Source: Marisa cornuarietis (taxonomy: Eukaryota; Mollusca; Gastropoda; Architaenioglossa; Ampullariidae). From it: a DNA stretch of 64,000 nt. The notes below the pieces were generated by a model. That model was not told the DNA's origin. It was given only the letters and a program-made list of their open reading frames with translations, and did not search any database. How positions within the stretch are numbered: position 1 is the stretch's first letter; every line of letters starts with the position of its first letter. Made by a program: the position numbers and the translations under genes. Location of the stretch: positions 16,437,001 through 16,501,000 of the forward strand of contig SMMW01000003.1 in NCBI GenBank assembly GCA_004794655.1, read 5' to 3'. Positions 36,139 through 49,200 of this stretch are shown in pieces.

Positions 36139-38889
36139 ATACTAGACAGTATGTCCGGTTGTATGAAGAACGTTTCAGATTCTGAGTTTAATTGTGCAAA
36201 AAGCGCTACAGTTGCCAGACTCCATTGCCGAAGACCATTTCTTTCTAAATGTCTTTATAATGCTATACATATTCGCCATTAGCTTGACTTTCTCCTTTCC
36301 CTGTTTCGCTGTATATACCACAGAAAGGTGGCCGAACTTAGTCAAATATTTGATAATAAGCATCTTGTTGAAGACGGCACTGATACCAAAAGACACCCAC
36401 ACATATCGGTAATCAAAGCTTCGCACATAAGCTCTGCACTAATTTAAAAATACAAATATTTGCCGGCTTTTTGTAGTCACGCACCTGTAAAAGGTTGTTG
36501 CCTTCAAGAGGTCAGCTATTAAAAGCGAAAAGATAACCGGAATGGCGCAAAGACACACACACACAGCAGGCAGTGAGTGAGACAGAAAAAGCCTCACTCA
36601 CCCACTCACAACTGTGAACGGCACTCCCCCCCAACACTCCCCACCCCCTCTGATAAAGTAGTTCTAAGGAAAGACAACTCATGGTTACCTCATTTTGGAG
36701 TTATCTCGCTGGACAGCTGGATAGCTTTAGACACTGAAATGTCTTGACCATTTACATGCTGTTATAATACTGGCATACTTGTTTAGACTTCAACAGAATG
36801 TTTTAAAATTCTGCCATCGACCAATGACCTGTTAATGCATGGAGAGGAGGTCAGTGATCTTTGACCCCGTACGTCACAGGCCACTATCTTCAGATATTCG
36901 TCAGTTAGTCTCCACATCACAATATTAATAAGAATCCAGGTATACACATATAAAATGAGCTGACAATCAAAAGGCAGTTGTTTTTAGTATATTATAACTT
37001 ATTAACATTTGAAAAAATTAGGTCTCTGTCTTTTTCTTATCTGGACATAATGACCTTGCGCTTTTTTTTCCCGGAATTCGTTGAACTGACCGTGTTGTAC
37101 GTTTTCTCTACCTCTTTCAACGGAGGACACGTGTGAAAATAATGCACTCGCCCATGCACAGAGGTATAGGAAAAGAAAGATGGAAGGAAAAAAAGGATTG
37201 AGGAGAAAAGTGACAGTGACGGTATCTTACCGCAAAGCTGCGTGAAAGCAAAGAAGGGACGAACTCATGTTGAAGATGGGAAGAGAAGTGGTATAACCGC
37301 TTTAAAACATTTTGTATAGTCACACACCTATCTGACTGTTGTTACAAATCATGCATTCGTCATATATTTGTCCTTTAATGTACGTGCTTGCATTTGTGCA
37401 AGCATGCACGCAAACATCCGATAAACTCATTATGTTTACCAGTCTGTAGTCTTGTGAGTTGTGAAGGATGTAGAACGATCACCGACGAGTTTCCTTTGTG
37501 GACACCTGTGATATATAATTTGTTGAAGATTAAAAACGGGTGAACTGAAAGACGAAGACTCAACACAACATTCAGCAAACAAGGAAAGCAGGAGAAGACA
37601 ATGACAGGGTCCAAGTAATTTCTACAAGTGCGGGTGTAAACTCTGAGCTGAACGCACATTACTAGCTTTTATTGTGGTTATCACTATGTTTGGGGACACT
37701 AGAAGGGGGAAGGAGGGGTTCGGCATGTTTTCAGCAGGAGGGGAGGGGCACCAGTCCAGCGGCCGCCTGCAGATTGCATCATGGTCCTCGGAGGAGTTTT
37801 CTGTTGTCTCTGTGCATTGGTGGGCTCACGATTCTGAAAGTCTTGTGTTGCCGAGTGAGATTCCTCACGCCCCCGCACAGGTTTGTCTCCTGAACAGAGG
37901 GGAGCAGCTCTAACTTAGCATCACGGTTAGGCTTGATGTGGCAATCGGCAAGCGGGTTAGTTAGTGTCTGTTCCACCATTCTAATTGTCTACCAGTCATT
38001 GTCTAGTTTCCGTATGTGTCACAAGATTTTTCATTTACTTCCGGAAACAGCGAAAAATTTGTTTCCTTCCTCTTCCTTTGCTGGGATTTCAGCCGGGTCT
38101 TTCTGAAATGGGTTCGAATCAACACGATATACAATTTGGTCACGCTCTCCTCGTGGCTGCAAACAGCATTTGTCATTAATTGGGACATTAGTATGTTGCA
38201 AGCCTGATCCCGTGATGTTCTTAAAGTGTCCGTATCCCCGCTGTCAAACACAGATAAAGCTTTTTAGGCTCAAGAAGACACCAAAGGCCATTATCCCTCG
38301 GACTTTCGGGAGCAGTTGCCACTGGCAATTATTGACCTTCCTTCCTCCCTTTCCCCACCTGAACATTCGGGGGTACTTGTTACCAGCCGAAAACACGCCT
38401 CGAATTTCAATTTATCCACGAGTTTCTTTGTTGTTTTTAGACAAACATTATTTATTTATTTATTTATTTGGGTGCAAAAATGGATGTCTACATGTCTGCA
38501 GAAAATTGTGACCATTTTTTTTTGGCACACTTCATCCCAGGATCAAGAACCCTCTTGATGGCAAGCAGTTGTCTGTTCTTAGACCACATCTTTCACTTGA
38601 GGTCCCCTGCCTCGCGCGTTCTTTCGTTGACATTGTCCGAGGAAGATTATTCGACAAAGCCGTCCCCTAACATCAGGTGACGTGCTGTGACGCTCAAAGA
38701 GCACCCAAAGAAAGCGGAAGTACTATTGTTTCTGTCGTCTGCAGATGCTGGGATTGACTAGGTCGGTCCTCGAATGAGGCCTTCCCTCCAGCCACCCGGG
38801 GAGTCCTGCCACTACATCTTTGTTTCTGGTACGTCGGCAAAAACAATGGTGCGGTGCAGTACACAGGATGTCAGCATACTGTCGTCAAG
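36139..38889. other. Long non-coding stretch
   Basis: Includes a (TTTA)n run at 38448-38470. A tRNA B-box look-alike (GGTTCGAATCAAC near 38109) has no partner A box. Several frames of 60-113 codons at 37.7-38.6 kb overlap and show no domain. Confidence 0.4.
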
Positions 38890-38916
38890 AAACAACAACA
38901 ACAACAACAACAACAA
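38890..38916. repeat. (AAC)n microsatellite
   Basis: About eight AAC units. Confidence 0.9.
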
Positions 38917-40655
38917 AAATGAAGGGGGAAAACACGACATAAAAAAATTAAAAAAGACTGTTCTTCGTTCTTCTACGATCTGTTGCTCGTAATGCGCAAA
39001 AATGTCACGACTGAACTTTCGTCGAGCACTCTGACATCATGGAGGGAGGTGGGGGATCCGCCTCAAATGCTCTCCGTCCGTTGCCATCTTTGTTGGCTTC
39101 ACACCGGCTTGCAAGCAAAATGATTCCGAACAGCCGACGGCGTAGGGAAGATGCGAGGGGACGCAGGCGGGAATATTTGCCTGTATATTAAAGTAAAGCT
39201 TGCTTGACCCAGACAGGTCTGTGTCAGGGTATTGATCTGTCGTGGCAGTCGTCGAAGTTGTCTTTTAGTACCGAGGCCAGAAACGCAAACCCACCGTCCG
39301 ACCCTCCGTCTGAGGCTTCTTCGTGGTGCTTACTATGACCCCGTTGAGGCTTATTTAAGATGACTTACGACGGGGTAAACCTTAGCTAAGACTACTTTTT
39401 AAAGGTTAGGAATAACTTCTGCAAAAAAATTCTTTTTTATCTGCCTCTGTTCTCCATTCCCAACCCCCATTTTTGTGTGTATTCCTAAATGGACTACCGT
39501 AAATATTTTTATACAAACGTCATTTTTAGTCAGTTTGATCACTTGCTGTTGCATGATTGATTGATTGAATGATTAGTTGATTCAGGTACTACTGTAGAAA
39601 TAAAAGTGCGAAAAGAAGGACCCACATTAGGCTTTCACAGGTAGGCTTTTATACGTCTTTGTCCGGAAGAGCGCGACGACAGAGAGAGAGAGAGAAAGAG
39701 AGAAATGCACAAGTATATCAGTTACTTTCTTTATAAAGTTTTTTTCTGTGTAACTTGGCGAAAAATCAACAAGTAAATTGTCATGCAGCGGGCCAGGAGG
39801 GAGGGGCACGTTTAAGGCGCTCTGACAGCCAGGAGCAAGGGGATTGTCTGACCGACTTTTGTGTCAGTGGGATGTCGCCAGGGCCTGCACTCTGTTTATT
39901 TCTTGTCATGCATTTTCTTGTGGTAGAGCGCTCTCACCTGGGGAGGAGGTTCTTCCTGGACTGAGATGTGAGCATCAGTGTGAAACTCACTCACTCACTC
40001 ACTCGAGAGAGAGAAAGAGAGCAGCACGTGAGTGGTGAACAGAGAGCTGGTGGGGGGGGAGGGGGGAAAGCTTGCAGAAAAGCCGACAGTGAACTACGTT
40101 CGTGTTGGACACGTTATCAGTCATTCCTTACAGGGTCGTGCTGACCCGTACGCTATCATTCACACTTTTATCACACGTATTAACAGACTGTTATCGTAAA
40201 AAAGCGTTCTCCCCCCCCTCTCTCTTTGTGTCTGCACGCGTGTGTATGTGCATTCGTGTGTCTGTGCGTATGTATACACTGTGTCGGTCAGTCTCAATCC
40301 TTGTCGGTATGTGACACAATATAAAAGTAAGTATAACAGTGACAAGTCTCTTCCATGATGTCTAAAATGTAATAGCTCTACTCTCAGCTCGCCTACATAT
40401 ATGTCCAGTGCGATTTAATGAATTTAAGAGGTGTGTACGTGACAGTTTTTTCTGCCTGAAAGAAAAGTGCATTTACTTAAATAAGTAACTAATGCGCCAT
40501 GCGCAAATTCGGGAAAAAAAAACTGCGCGGCCATATATATATTTTTTTTTTCTGGCGGCGTCTGTCTAACTGCTGTGGTCCCCGACTCTCTTCCGCTTCA
40601 GACAAGAGTACGAGACCCGCCCTTAGATGCGAGTTGAAGTGATTTTTCTAACATT
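38917..40655. other. Non-coding stretch
   Basis: Holds an AG-rich tract at 39680-39705 and a (CTCA)n plus GA tract at about 39986-40022. Nothing coding was recognised. Confidence 0.4.
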
Positions 40656-40732
40656 AATGAGGCTTAATACGGCCTAACGAAGCTTAATGTGGCTAAAGGT
40701 GGCTAAAAGTGGCCTAATGCATGAGTCATGCA
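40656..40732. repeat. 10-bp phased repeat ending in a palindromic AP-1 site
   Basis: Six units of the form AAT.NGGCT(T) follow one another at 9-11 bp, mostly exactly 10. The array runs into TGCATGA-G-TCATGCA (40718-40732), a perfect 15-bp palindrome centred on TGAGTCA. Confidence 0.75.
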
Positions 40733-40925
40733 TGTGCACAAGCTGAGCTTTGATAAAATGGCAAAAAAATCCCGCTTCTAATCAACTATGGGATGCGGGG
40801 CTAACATGCTAGCGAACAGATCCCTAACTGTAGCCGTATTGCTAAAACCCGTAGAGAAGGAAAGCTTTAGACAGTTGCTTGCAAAAAGGATAAAATGCCA
40901 AAGAAATAAAACATTTTTAACATAC

Positions 40926-41002
40926 AGATGAAGTGCAGGCGACACGCTGAATGTGGTAGGAGCGGATGCAGACAGAGAAATGAACATCCTGCTGCTAATG
41001 TT
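40926..41002 (-). other. Weak candidate exon, 77 nt
   Basis: On the minus strand gtcttttctttcag is followed by 77 nt and then a GTATGT donor, both strong splice signals. The enclosed frame reads NISSRMFISLSASAPTTF and a few more residues, Ser/Thr-rich with no recognised motif. It lies within a 96-codon open frame (40778-41068). Splice-like signals alone are common by chance in AT-rich DNA. Confidence 0.15.
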
Positions 41003-41375
41003 CTGAAAGAAAAGACCTTTCTCCACATTTATTTGCGCCCGCAAACAACCCGCATGAGCTGCCCACAAAAGGTAGTTTTCGTGAAATGAGTAAGTTATAA
41101 AGTGCAGCTATCAAATTGAAAAAATGTACAGAGCAGGTCAAGAAAAAAGGAATGTCAAAAGATACATTTCTACAAGATTCTCTCTTTTTCTTATTTCTTC
41201 TTCTTCTTCTTCGGCGTGGCCTTCGTCCAGCTTGTCGTCCTTTTTGTGTTTCGTGAAATGATTGAAAGTGGTCCTGTAATCTGGAGATCACTCACATCCA
41301 AAGACTGCAACTTCAATAAGGGAAAGTGCGAAGGAGATGTACAAAGAATAATACAGACGTAAAAACGTACCCTCA

Positions 41376-41444
<69 letters not shown>
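41376..41444. repeat. (AATC)n tetranucleotide microsatellite
   Basis: About 17 uninterrupted AATC units. Confidence 0.95.
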
Positions 41445-42109
41445 CGGACACAATATTTAATATATATATATGAAGAATTCTTGACATATATTAAAGGAAC
41501 CTTGAGTTGTTGTACTTCGTTCATTTTTTATTGTGTTCGTTCTCTTTTGTGGTGAGGACACCATCATGTTTTGTGTCAAGCATATCAGTCATATCCCTCG
41601 TTTCTTTGTAATACACTTTTTTTTCAGACGATCAATGCCATAAAGTTAAATACTTATTTACCCGGCCTTAGGAAACTACGTTGAAAAAAATGATTTTATC
41701 AACATAACCGTAAAGTGATGTAAACGGAACTGTTACCAGAGAAATAAATTTATTGTGGAAATAATTAATAAGTGATCTCTGTGTAATGCTGTTTGCTGCT
41801 TTTTATCTTTTTCTTCACGAGTGATGGTCTGCGAACTATTCCCATCTTTCTTTCTACTGTACGGGGCCCATCACTGGGACACAGCATCAGGGTATTTTAC
41901 AGGATAGAGTCCGCGAAGGTTCATGACCAGAAGATTGCCGACTAAGGTATCGTCGCTCAACAAATCCTCACTGTTGCAATAGCTGATCTGCCTACGGTCG
42001 ATAGGATTCTGGTGGTAAACATACATTTTTTCCCTCAGTGTATATTGTTTTCTATAAAATCTCTTTGGAAAACAGTGTAGGTAGAAATTGATGGCTGTTA
42101 TGCTTATGT

Positions 42110-42111
42110 CA

Positions 42112-42142
<31 letters not shown>

Positions 42143-42192
42143 CAACAACAACAACAACAGCAACAACAACAACAACAACACACACACACACC
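42110..42192. repeat. Compound (CAG)n(CAA)n(CA)n microsatellite
   Basis: About eight CAG units pass into roughly fifteen CAA units with one CAG, then six CA units. The open frame reading it as Ala/Val runs on the minus strand is not supported as a gene. Confidence 0.93.
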
Positions 42193-43328
42193 TGTTACAT
42201 TTCCCCATGTACCTGACTTTCTCAGGACTTTTGGATAGGACTAGAAATATGGCAGATAGCAAGCTTACAGCTAAAATCAATTTTTTTTCTCTGTCCCAAC
42301 AATGTGGAAATGATCAAAATAATTTGAAGAACACAACAGTCAAAAATAGCTGCACAATAAAACAATTACATGTCAAATATATCTGCAGCTTTAGTCTACG
42401 CCTTGGCTAAGATCTTTTCAATAACCATTGAGTGCTGACTGAGCTTTTTCACTCCCCAGATTATTCACCATACTATTTCCTGTGATAATTCCCTTATTGA
42501 TTAAAGGCGCGTGAATTATCGCCATGTGTGTTGTCGTGGTATGTGTTGTGACCTCCACTCGCTCTGCCTTGACTCAGCTGAGGTCTTGTGCAGGTCAACG
42601 CACATACATCCGTCATGCGATCTCCTGTTCGTGACCCACCATGACCCGGCGGTCGCTTCCTTGAAAGGCGTTCAGGCGTGACAACAAGCCGGATTTTCAT
42701 GAAGGGAGCCCTCGCCAAACTACGGTTTGCGGTCTAATCTCAATTGTAAACAACAGACAAATTATTGCTTGCACTTACCGCTTGAAAGAGAGGGAGAGAC
42801 AGAGATGTATGGGGAGAAAGAGAGAGGATAAGCGAGAAAGTAAGGAGAGAGAAAAAAAACAAGAGAGAGAGAGTGTGGAGTCAAAAGAAAGGTGAGCGTC
42901 TCTCATCTCATTCATAGTCTCGAGGACTAAGTGAAGAGGAAGGGGGTTCCACCAATGATAACCTGGCCAGCAGAGTTCTCTCTTCCTTTTTGTTTCTTTC
43001 TCTCTTTCTCTGTTCCTAGCCGGTTTCTGGGACCAGTTGAACTGTTCACTTCCCCGCTTTTGAGACCGACTTCACACACATCCACTTTTCTTTCTTGTAT
43101 TTTCTCGCGCATATTCTCCGCAGGACTGTTTTGGCACACTCCTGTCAACTCTGACCAGAGGCCACGTCTGTAAGACACTCAACGTCTCCTTGTCCCAGAA
43201 TCTTGGCCGAGCCACACACCTGCATTATGGAGGCTCTGACATCCCAGACAGGTTTCTTGGTCACGTTGCGCGTATAAGGGACGCCAAAAAAAGATAAATA
43301 TAGAAATTGTCACAACGAAGAAGAGGGC
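42193..43328. other. Non-coding stretch
   Basis: AG-rich tracts at 42785-42880 and CT-rich sequence near 42980-43015. No gene recognised. Confidence 0.4.
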
Positions 43329-43403
43329 AGCCACCGGGAAACAAGGTGCACCGGGACCCACCCGGCAACACTGGAACACAAGGTGCACGGAGACACACCC
43401 GGC
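43329..43403. repeat. Two-copy 37-bp tandem duplication
   Basis: CAAGGTGCAC recurs at 43342 and 43379, and both units end in ACCCGGC. Two units only. Confidence 0.75.
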
Positions 43404-46400
43404 TATTTATTTTAATCAGGCCTTCAGTTCTCGTCCCATCAGCAGTTCAGTCACGCAAAAGGCCGCGTGTAAACAAGAACTCAAAGCATTTGCAAAAAGA
43501 TGTGAAACTCGCCCCGGCCGATAGCCGAGGAAATATTTGTCTGCAATGACCCCCCGCGATTATTTTTAAAAACTGTCCACATCCACTGACATTAGAGCCA
43601 TATTTCTTGCTTGGCCTGGTGAGTCATACAAGAACAGTATTTATTTATAGGTCGCATTGACATTTGCGATGAAAAATTAAAAATTGTTATTGGCATTTGT
43701 GAGCCCTTGTTCAGGGAAAGAGATAAACTGCAATAGTAAAGGCCTTGTAGCCGTGCCAGAACCTGTCATGGGCATGTGTTTTTCATGTGCTGACTAGGTG
43801 CACATTTGCATATATGTGTGTGGTTGTGAGAGAGCTCTTCATACAGAAGGTAGATTTGTCAAAAACAAATAAACACTAAAAGTGATGTTTAAAGGAAAAG
43901 AGTAGGGAGTTTAAGTACTTTATTCTGCTTTGAAAAGGGTTTACATATAGTGATGATTCTATTCTCTCAGTTAAGATTAATATTTCAGAGATTCTCTGCA
44001 ATCTCTCTTCTGTTGACACACCACGTTTCTGCGGTTTCAGATATTGATAACAGATCTCATTTAAAAAAAAATCGAAGGCTTCTGAATCTCCGGACACAAT
44101 AGATACAACAATACACATAATTATTATTTTAAGATACACGCTGAAATAACAACAGGGAGAGAGAAATCTGCGATAGCCCTGTTGTTACAGTTGTGTTTTC
44201 GTCATCAAGGATATTGTATTTTGCAGCTCAGTGTACTATTCACTGGCTTATGTTTCACCGAAGCAACGTGCAGAGCATGCAGGCAAGCAGATATATGTAA
44301 TTACAGACAGATGAATGCTCCGATGCAAACACTAAAAAGTGTTCACCACATATGGGAAAAGGCACACGTTCACACGCAGGGACAGAATGAGGTGACATCA
44401 ACGGCAGATGGTACAGGTGTGGTACTGACTCTTCTACTACACGTGTTCTAGCCCACCTTGGCTTTTATTCATGGATAGCGCAAGCACTGGATAAATTGTC
44501 CTAGCTGAGCTAATGGACCACTGGGTAAACTTAAACAGACTGACAAACTAACCCCTGATCAATCAACCATTAATCAAGCAAGCGAATTTAACTAAATTCA
44601 AGAAAAATGTGTGACATTGCACGTGGGTGGCTCAACCAAGATCGCAAGAGAGAAGACTTAAAAAAAAGGAAAACAGAGAGAAAAGAAAACAAAGAGAAAA
44701 CAAGATTGCAAAAAATCAGATTTACCTACCCTTACTAAATGGCTCACATCCAAAATTTTAATTTGTCTTTATTCGGAAACAGTCGACCAAAGGGGGAAAA
44801 AAAATCTAAGGACACTATAACGACTGCTATCCTTTTCATAGCATTTCATTGTCTTGGGTCATAAACTCGATACCGTGTATAGAAGTACTTTATGGTATAT
44901 AGAGGCAGTGCTGTGCAACCAGTTTATTTTACGATCTCGAAAAGTATTATATTCATCTGCTGAATTAGATCAAGCACGATCTCCACCTTATGTACCCTAG
45001 GCGGGCGAAAAAAGTTACCGGCAGGAGCCTCTTCCGATAAATTGCTACCCGGATAAAAGTTTAGACTAGACTTACATGTATTAGTGTCAATGTATTAGTA
45101 CCCCCACACACCCCCCACACACCCACCCACCCACACACACCGTAACGACACTTCTTACATCAGCAATTGTGTTTCAGCGGTTTCGATGCTCCTTTTCTCG
45201 AAGCTTCTTGTTACTGTCTAGTATCCAGCAAACAATGGGATCTGGCCACAATACGCCTATATCACGAGGAAGCTCATAAATATTGCACGATGACCTGCTA
45301 TCAGCAAAGACAAAAAAAAAAAAAAAATGTACGGGCGACTAAAGCTTGTCTGGGACCTTAGCCCATTAGGGCGCGTCCACTTATCACTGTCTAGACATCC
45401 GCTGCGACAGCTCCGTCTGCTCTCACCCGCTCCAATCACAGAGGGCGGCTTTGTGCAGCCCCGCAACTTCCCGTCAACTTGCAGCCTGCGTCAGTTCCGG
45501 CCTAGCTCGCGCTCCTTGACCTCGCAGAAACTATTATTACCACTCGACACTGCTACTGTTAATATCTGTCTGTCGCACTTCCTATCGACTATAGGTGTTT
45601 CAGATGCTAGAATAGCCAGTCCTATAGTATTTTTTTATTCAGCTGAAAGTTACGGCTTGTATGACACCACTGTTGATGTATCTCTCTCTCTATATATATA
45701 TATAAATAAATAATAAAAGCATTTTCTATAGTTTATTTTGTTGAGGTGCACACTGGTGCTGCATTGGTTTATAGTGCTTCTATCAGTCGACACTTCTTCG
45801 CTGCCAACTTTTCGCTAGCCAGACGACTAAAGCATCATCAGGTAGCTTTTAACCAATGTATGAATCTTGTAGACTGTCAGGGTCAAGGTGGAAACGTTTT
45901 ACCCAGAATTAATTAGAAATGAACCCTATACAATTGCTTCAGTTACAAAAGAACTCAACAACAAATTTCATTGTCAGTTTAGGTGTCTTCCTGCTTATCC
46001 ACTTTCCAGTAGAATTTCTTCCTGCTGATATGACCAAGATAAAGTCTTTTTTGTTAGAACTAAGCTATAGATAGCTCTCCCTGGTAGCTAATAAAGGGGA
46101 AGTGAAGGAAAGGATGAAGGTCTGGTAGCAAGGATATTCAAAATCCACCGTACTAAGCAACAGATTTTTGAAGTGTGCGAACGGCAGTTAGGTGGTTAGA
46201 CCACATCACACTCTCCAGACCAGTTAGTATGGCAATGAGCTCAAATGCATTTTCTTTCGCCACCGAAACAGCCAGCCAACAAAGCCAACAATCATCTAGA
46301 CTGCTTACTTGATTGCAGACAGGTTTCACTATCCCTGGACATCATCTGGCGGGCATTTTGTCTTCTGTGGCGACTCTTTTGCTACAACGCGTTTGCAATT

Positions 46401-47439
46401 CAACTGTGTAAGCAAGGGTAAGTTTTCGTTTCCCAGTATTTTCTTTGCTCTAGAGATTAGATAATGACGTGTGAGGTCAGGCTAAGGTCAGCCCTTGAAC
46501 GACTTGGAGACACGCACCCGACACGATATTGGTAACGGTCGCCAGTCTCGCGCAGTCTCGTGACAGGTGAGAAATCAACGGGATTTTGTGTTCTTGTAAT
46601 GCTGATCAGCTAGTTATGGCTGCGCCGCTGTCCTTGGACCACAATTATGTGGCCCAGGCCTGTCTAGCTTGCAGCCTGCCATTAATCTGTCTTACGCGAA
46701 AACCTAGACACTTCATTTATAAAGCGGACTCCCTTTAACTCTCCCCCCTGCCCACCGCCTCCCATTTTTTCTATGCACGTCACACGAATGCTCGCAAGAC
46801 TTACACGTGCTTGCCATCACACACAAACACGCGTGCACTCACCTAGCGATGAATAAAGAGAAGGCGAAAGAAGGAGAATTACTCTCTGAAGAACAAAGAA
46901 ACGCTTATCCTCTTTCAAGATGATTTTAGTTCAGTCTGTAAGTATGAACCAGGTGTATTTTAAGTATTATGCATGGTACCTAACCTAAGTAGGTACAATT
47001 TATTTATTTACTGCTTAAACATGGCTTTTATGTTACATCTTATACATAATCAATGTTACGTGAAGCACTGCGCCTTGTAGCTATTTCTGTATATTATAAA
47101 CATTAATTCAGAATATATTTCTAAGATTTTTTTGTACATTTAAGTACAATATATGATGCGTACTTATTTTAGATATTGTTCATGGTACCGGTGAATTTTA
47201 AGTGTAATAGGCGATGCCTGTTTAAGTATAAAATGATACACACTTTTAAGTATCATAATATTGTCTATTTAAACTATTATAGCTAGTGATATTGCTAGCA
47301 GGCAAGCCTGTCTAGTGACATTCGGTGTTAGTGTGATCGAGTATGTAAAGGTAGCTTTATCGCGGAAAAAGCTTCTGATTGTATCGCCTTATCCCATTCG
47401 TCTCCAGATGCCCGATCTCTAACTAAGAAATATCTGAGG
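43404..47439. other. Long non-coding stretch
   Basis: Contains an A-run at 45311-45326, CACC-rich sequence at 45100-45140 and a TA run near 45690-45705. A 128-codon plus-strand frame at 45327-45713 starts at the A-run and passes through a GC-richer block, but shows no family motif. No gene or transposon domain is called. Confidence 0.4.
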
Positions 47440-47535
47440 GCTGGGGGCGGTGTCTAGCTCAGCAGGCAAAGTATCAGTCTCTATGCAGCCCAGGATGCTG
47501 ACCTCAACACGCTTCTGGACGAAAGAAACACTATT
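47440..47535 (+). mobile_element. Degraded tRNA-derived SINE
   Basis: GGGCGGTGTCTAGCTCAGCA and GGCAAAGTATCAGTCTCTATGCAGCCC resemble a tRNA-like head with an A box of the TAGCTCAG.GG type. The expected B box GGTTCGAACC has decayed to CTGACCTCAACACG. No cloverleaf can be closed, so it is not a tRNA gene. The 3' boundary is uncertain. Confidence 0.45.
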
Positions 47536-48027
47536 TTTAGTGCGCGAAGGAACACACGTGCAGCAGCTAAGAATACAAACAGCCCTTAGTATTGACAGCA
47601 TCGTCTGGATATTTTCGTCTGCAGGCAGGCGTTGCGAAACAGAATTTTAAACAAGTGCCAGTAGAGAGGACTTGCTTACGTGTCGTGAAGAGCATGTCAG
47701 AGGGACATTACTCACGTGGACCGGTAGGAAACATACCTTATGTGGGTCTGTAGGAACCGCAAGTTTTGTTTGTTTTTGCTTGTTTGTAAGTTTTTTTTGT
47801 GCACTGGCTTTTGCAACCCAAGCGCACATTGTCCTTTCACGATGTCCAATGCAAAGACTCCACGCACGTGCAGTGGAGTAACACTGACAGCTTGTTTGCT
47901 GTGTGGAAATTTTGAGCCGTGCACAAACAACTTCCTGTTTCTCTGTTGTTTCTTTGGTATACATGCACTTATTTTACATTTTTTTTGTCCCGGACCTTTT
48001 GTAATAAAGACAGCTTTGAGTTTAAGT

Positions 48028-48056
48028 TTAGGGTCAGGTTTAGGGTTAGGTTTGGT
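48028..48056. repeat. Short TTAGGG-like tract
   Basis: TTTAGGGTCAGGTTTAGGGT and the bases that follow hold three to four imperfect copies of TTAGGG/TTAGGT. It is too short to call an interstitial telomere with confidence. Confidence 0.3.
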
Positions 48057-48504
48057 GTCACACTCAAGCGTTTATTAAGCTGGAAGCTGCATTCGGGTGT
48101 TCAAACAGGCCAGTTGTCCAAAAGCTCCCTAAGGGGATATACCACCTGTAGAACACACACCCGTAGGGCACAAACCTCATGTGAATCTGTTGACTGCGGT
48201 CATTTCTTTTTTCCCATCTAGTGTCTGACTTGCATTCGAAGTAAGAAACTTGACGAATTGAGCGGTATCGGTGTAAACTTCGAAAGTTAACCCCCTGTAC
48301 CAACGACTGGAAGCTAACTTCCATACAAATGTCATAATAACTGTCAGTTACCTTTTAAAGCAGAGATTATCAAAGATTCTATGCAGTGATAAGGCTACAT
48401 TCACCTTCTGCTCAACATGAGTAGCTACACTACCGGGACACTCAATGAACTCTGTTTTTTTGAGACCAGCTTCCATTATTATTAATATGTCTGTGGGATT
48501 TTAT

Positions 48505-48572
48505 TTTTTGTAAAGCGCTTTGAAAGTGCCTTTGATGCTATGGTAAAGCGATATATAAATAAAATTTATTAA
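48505..48572 (+). mobile_element. 3' tail of an L2-type LINE or SINE
   Basis: TTTTTTGTAAAGCGCTTTGA, AAGTGCCTTTGATGCTATGG, then TAAAGCGATATATAAATAAA is the same tail type as at 68-155 and 56932-57070. Only the tail is recognised; the sequence upstream does not resolve into a SINE head. Confidence 0.6.
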
Positions 48573-48940
48573 ACTTGTTTACACACTGAAAGATGTGCAG
48601 TGCTTAACGTGACACCCATATACCATAGTCTGGCTTTGGCCATTTCTACATTAATCTACCCCATGGACTCGAAAATCCCAGAGGCCGTAGCTACGAACAG
48701 GAGATAAATATCGCCTCCGGGATTCGCTTTACCTGCACTCAATACCTGGAGCCCTAGCAAACATAGTTAGAGCTATGGAAACCAAATGATTTCGAAAGTT
48801 CGATGGCTCTGTTTCGCAAAGATAGAGACAGCACGGTGAATGGGGGAGACAGGAAAGGAGCTTGAGGTGATACGAAATAGCTTCAACACACATTTTCTAA
48901 ACAAAAATCGCTTAGTTCTCATAAATTTTGACGCAAGATG

Positions 48941-49077
48941 TACGAGGACTGTCCGAAACGTAACGGGACTGGTGTCACAAACAATTGATTTCAATTCGAA
49001 ACAACAAACTACCTGACTCCCCCCTTCAAAGTAATCCCGCTTGAGTCTAATGCACTTATCCATCTTTCTCTGCCATG
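48941..49077 (-). pseudogene. Mariner transposase C-terminus and terminal repeat
   Basis: The minus strand from 49078 to 49022 reads TWQRKMDKCIRLKRDYFEG, the conserved C-terminal W...R...CI....DYFEG motif of mariner transposases. Past it, the sequence ends at 48941 with TACGAGGACTGTCCGAAACG, typical of a mariner terminal inverted repeat end. Only this last part of the element remains. It abuts, head-on, an opposite-strand mariner fragment at 49078-49200. Confidence 0.75.
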
Positions 49078-49200
49078 TGGCAGAACATATCGTGGCTGCT
49101 TCACCACGACAATGGACCTGATCACACCACCCTCAGCATCAGGCAGTTCCTAGGTGAGAAGAATATCTCCGAGTGAAAGTTCTCTTGAAGCGCAAAATGA
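49078..49200 (+). pseudogene. Mariner transposase internal fragment, opposite strand
   Basis: From 49090 the plus strand reads SWLLHHDNGPDHTTLSIRQF then LGEKNISE and a stop at 49174. This is the HDN.P.HT....FL motif that carries the second catalytic aspartate (49108-49110) of mariner transposases. It is oriented against the neighbouring C-terminal fragment, and the two meet at a short palindrome (49070-49083), so the element has been rearranged and is dead. Confidence 0.75.

Noticed and set aside
44182..44451. 89-codon frame with several cysteines (LCFTEATCRACRQADIC)
   Set aside because: No signal peptide, no splice signals, and the cysteine spacing matches no known domain; likely chance.
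45327..45713. 128-codon plus-strand frame
   Set aside because: Begins at a poly-A run, ends in a TA repeat and shows no motif; GC content of its first part explains the lack of stops.
48028..48056. Interstitial telomere
   Set aside because: Only three to four imperfect TTAGGG-like units; kept as a low-confidence repeat rather than as a telomere.
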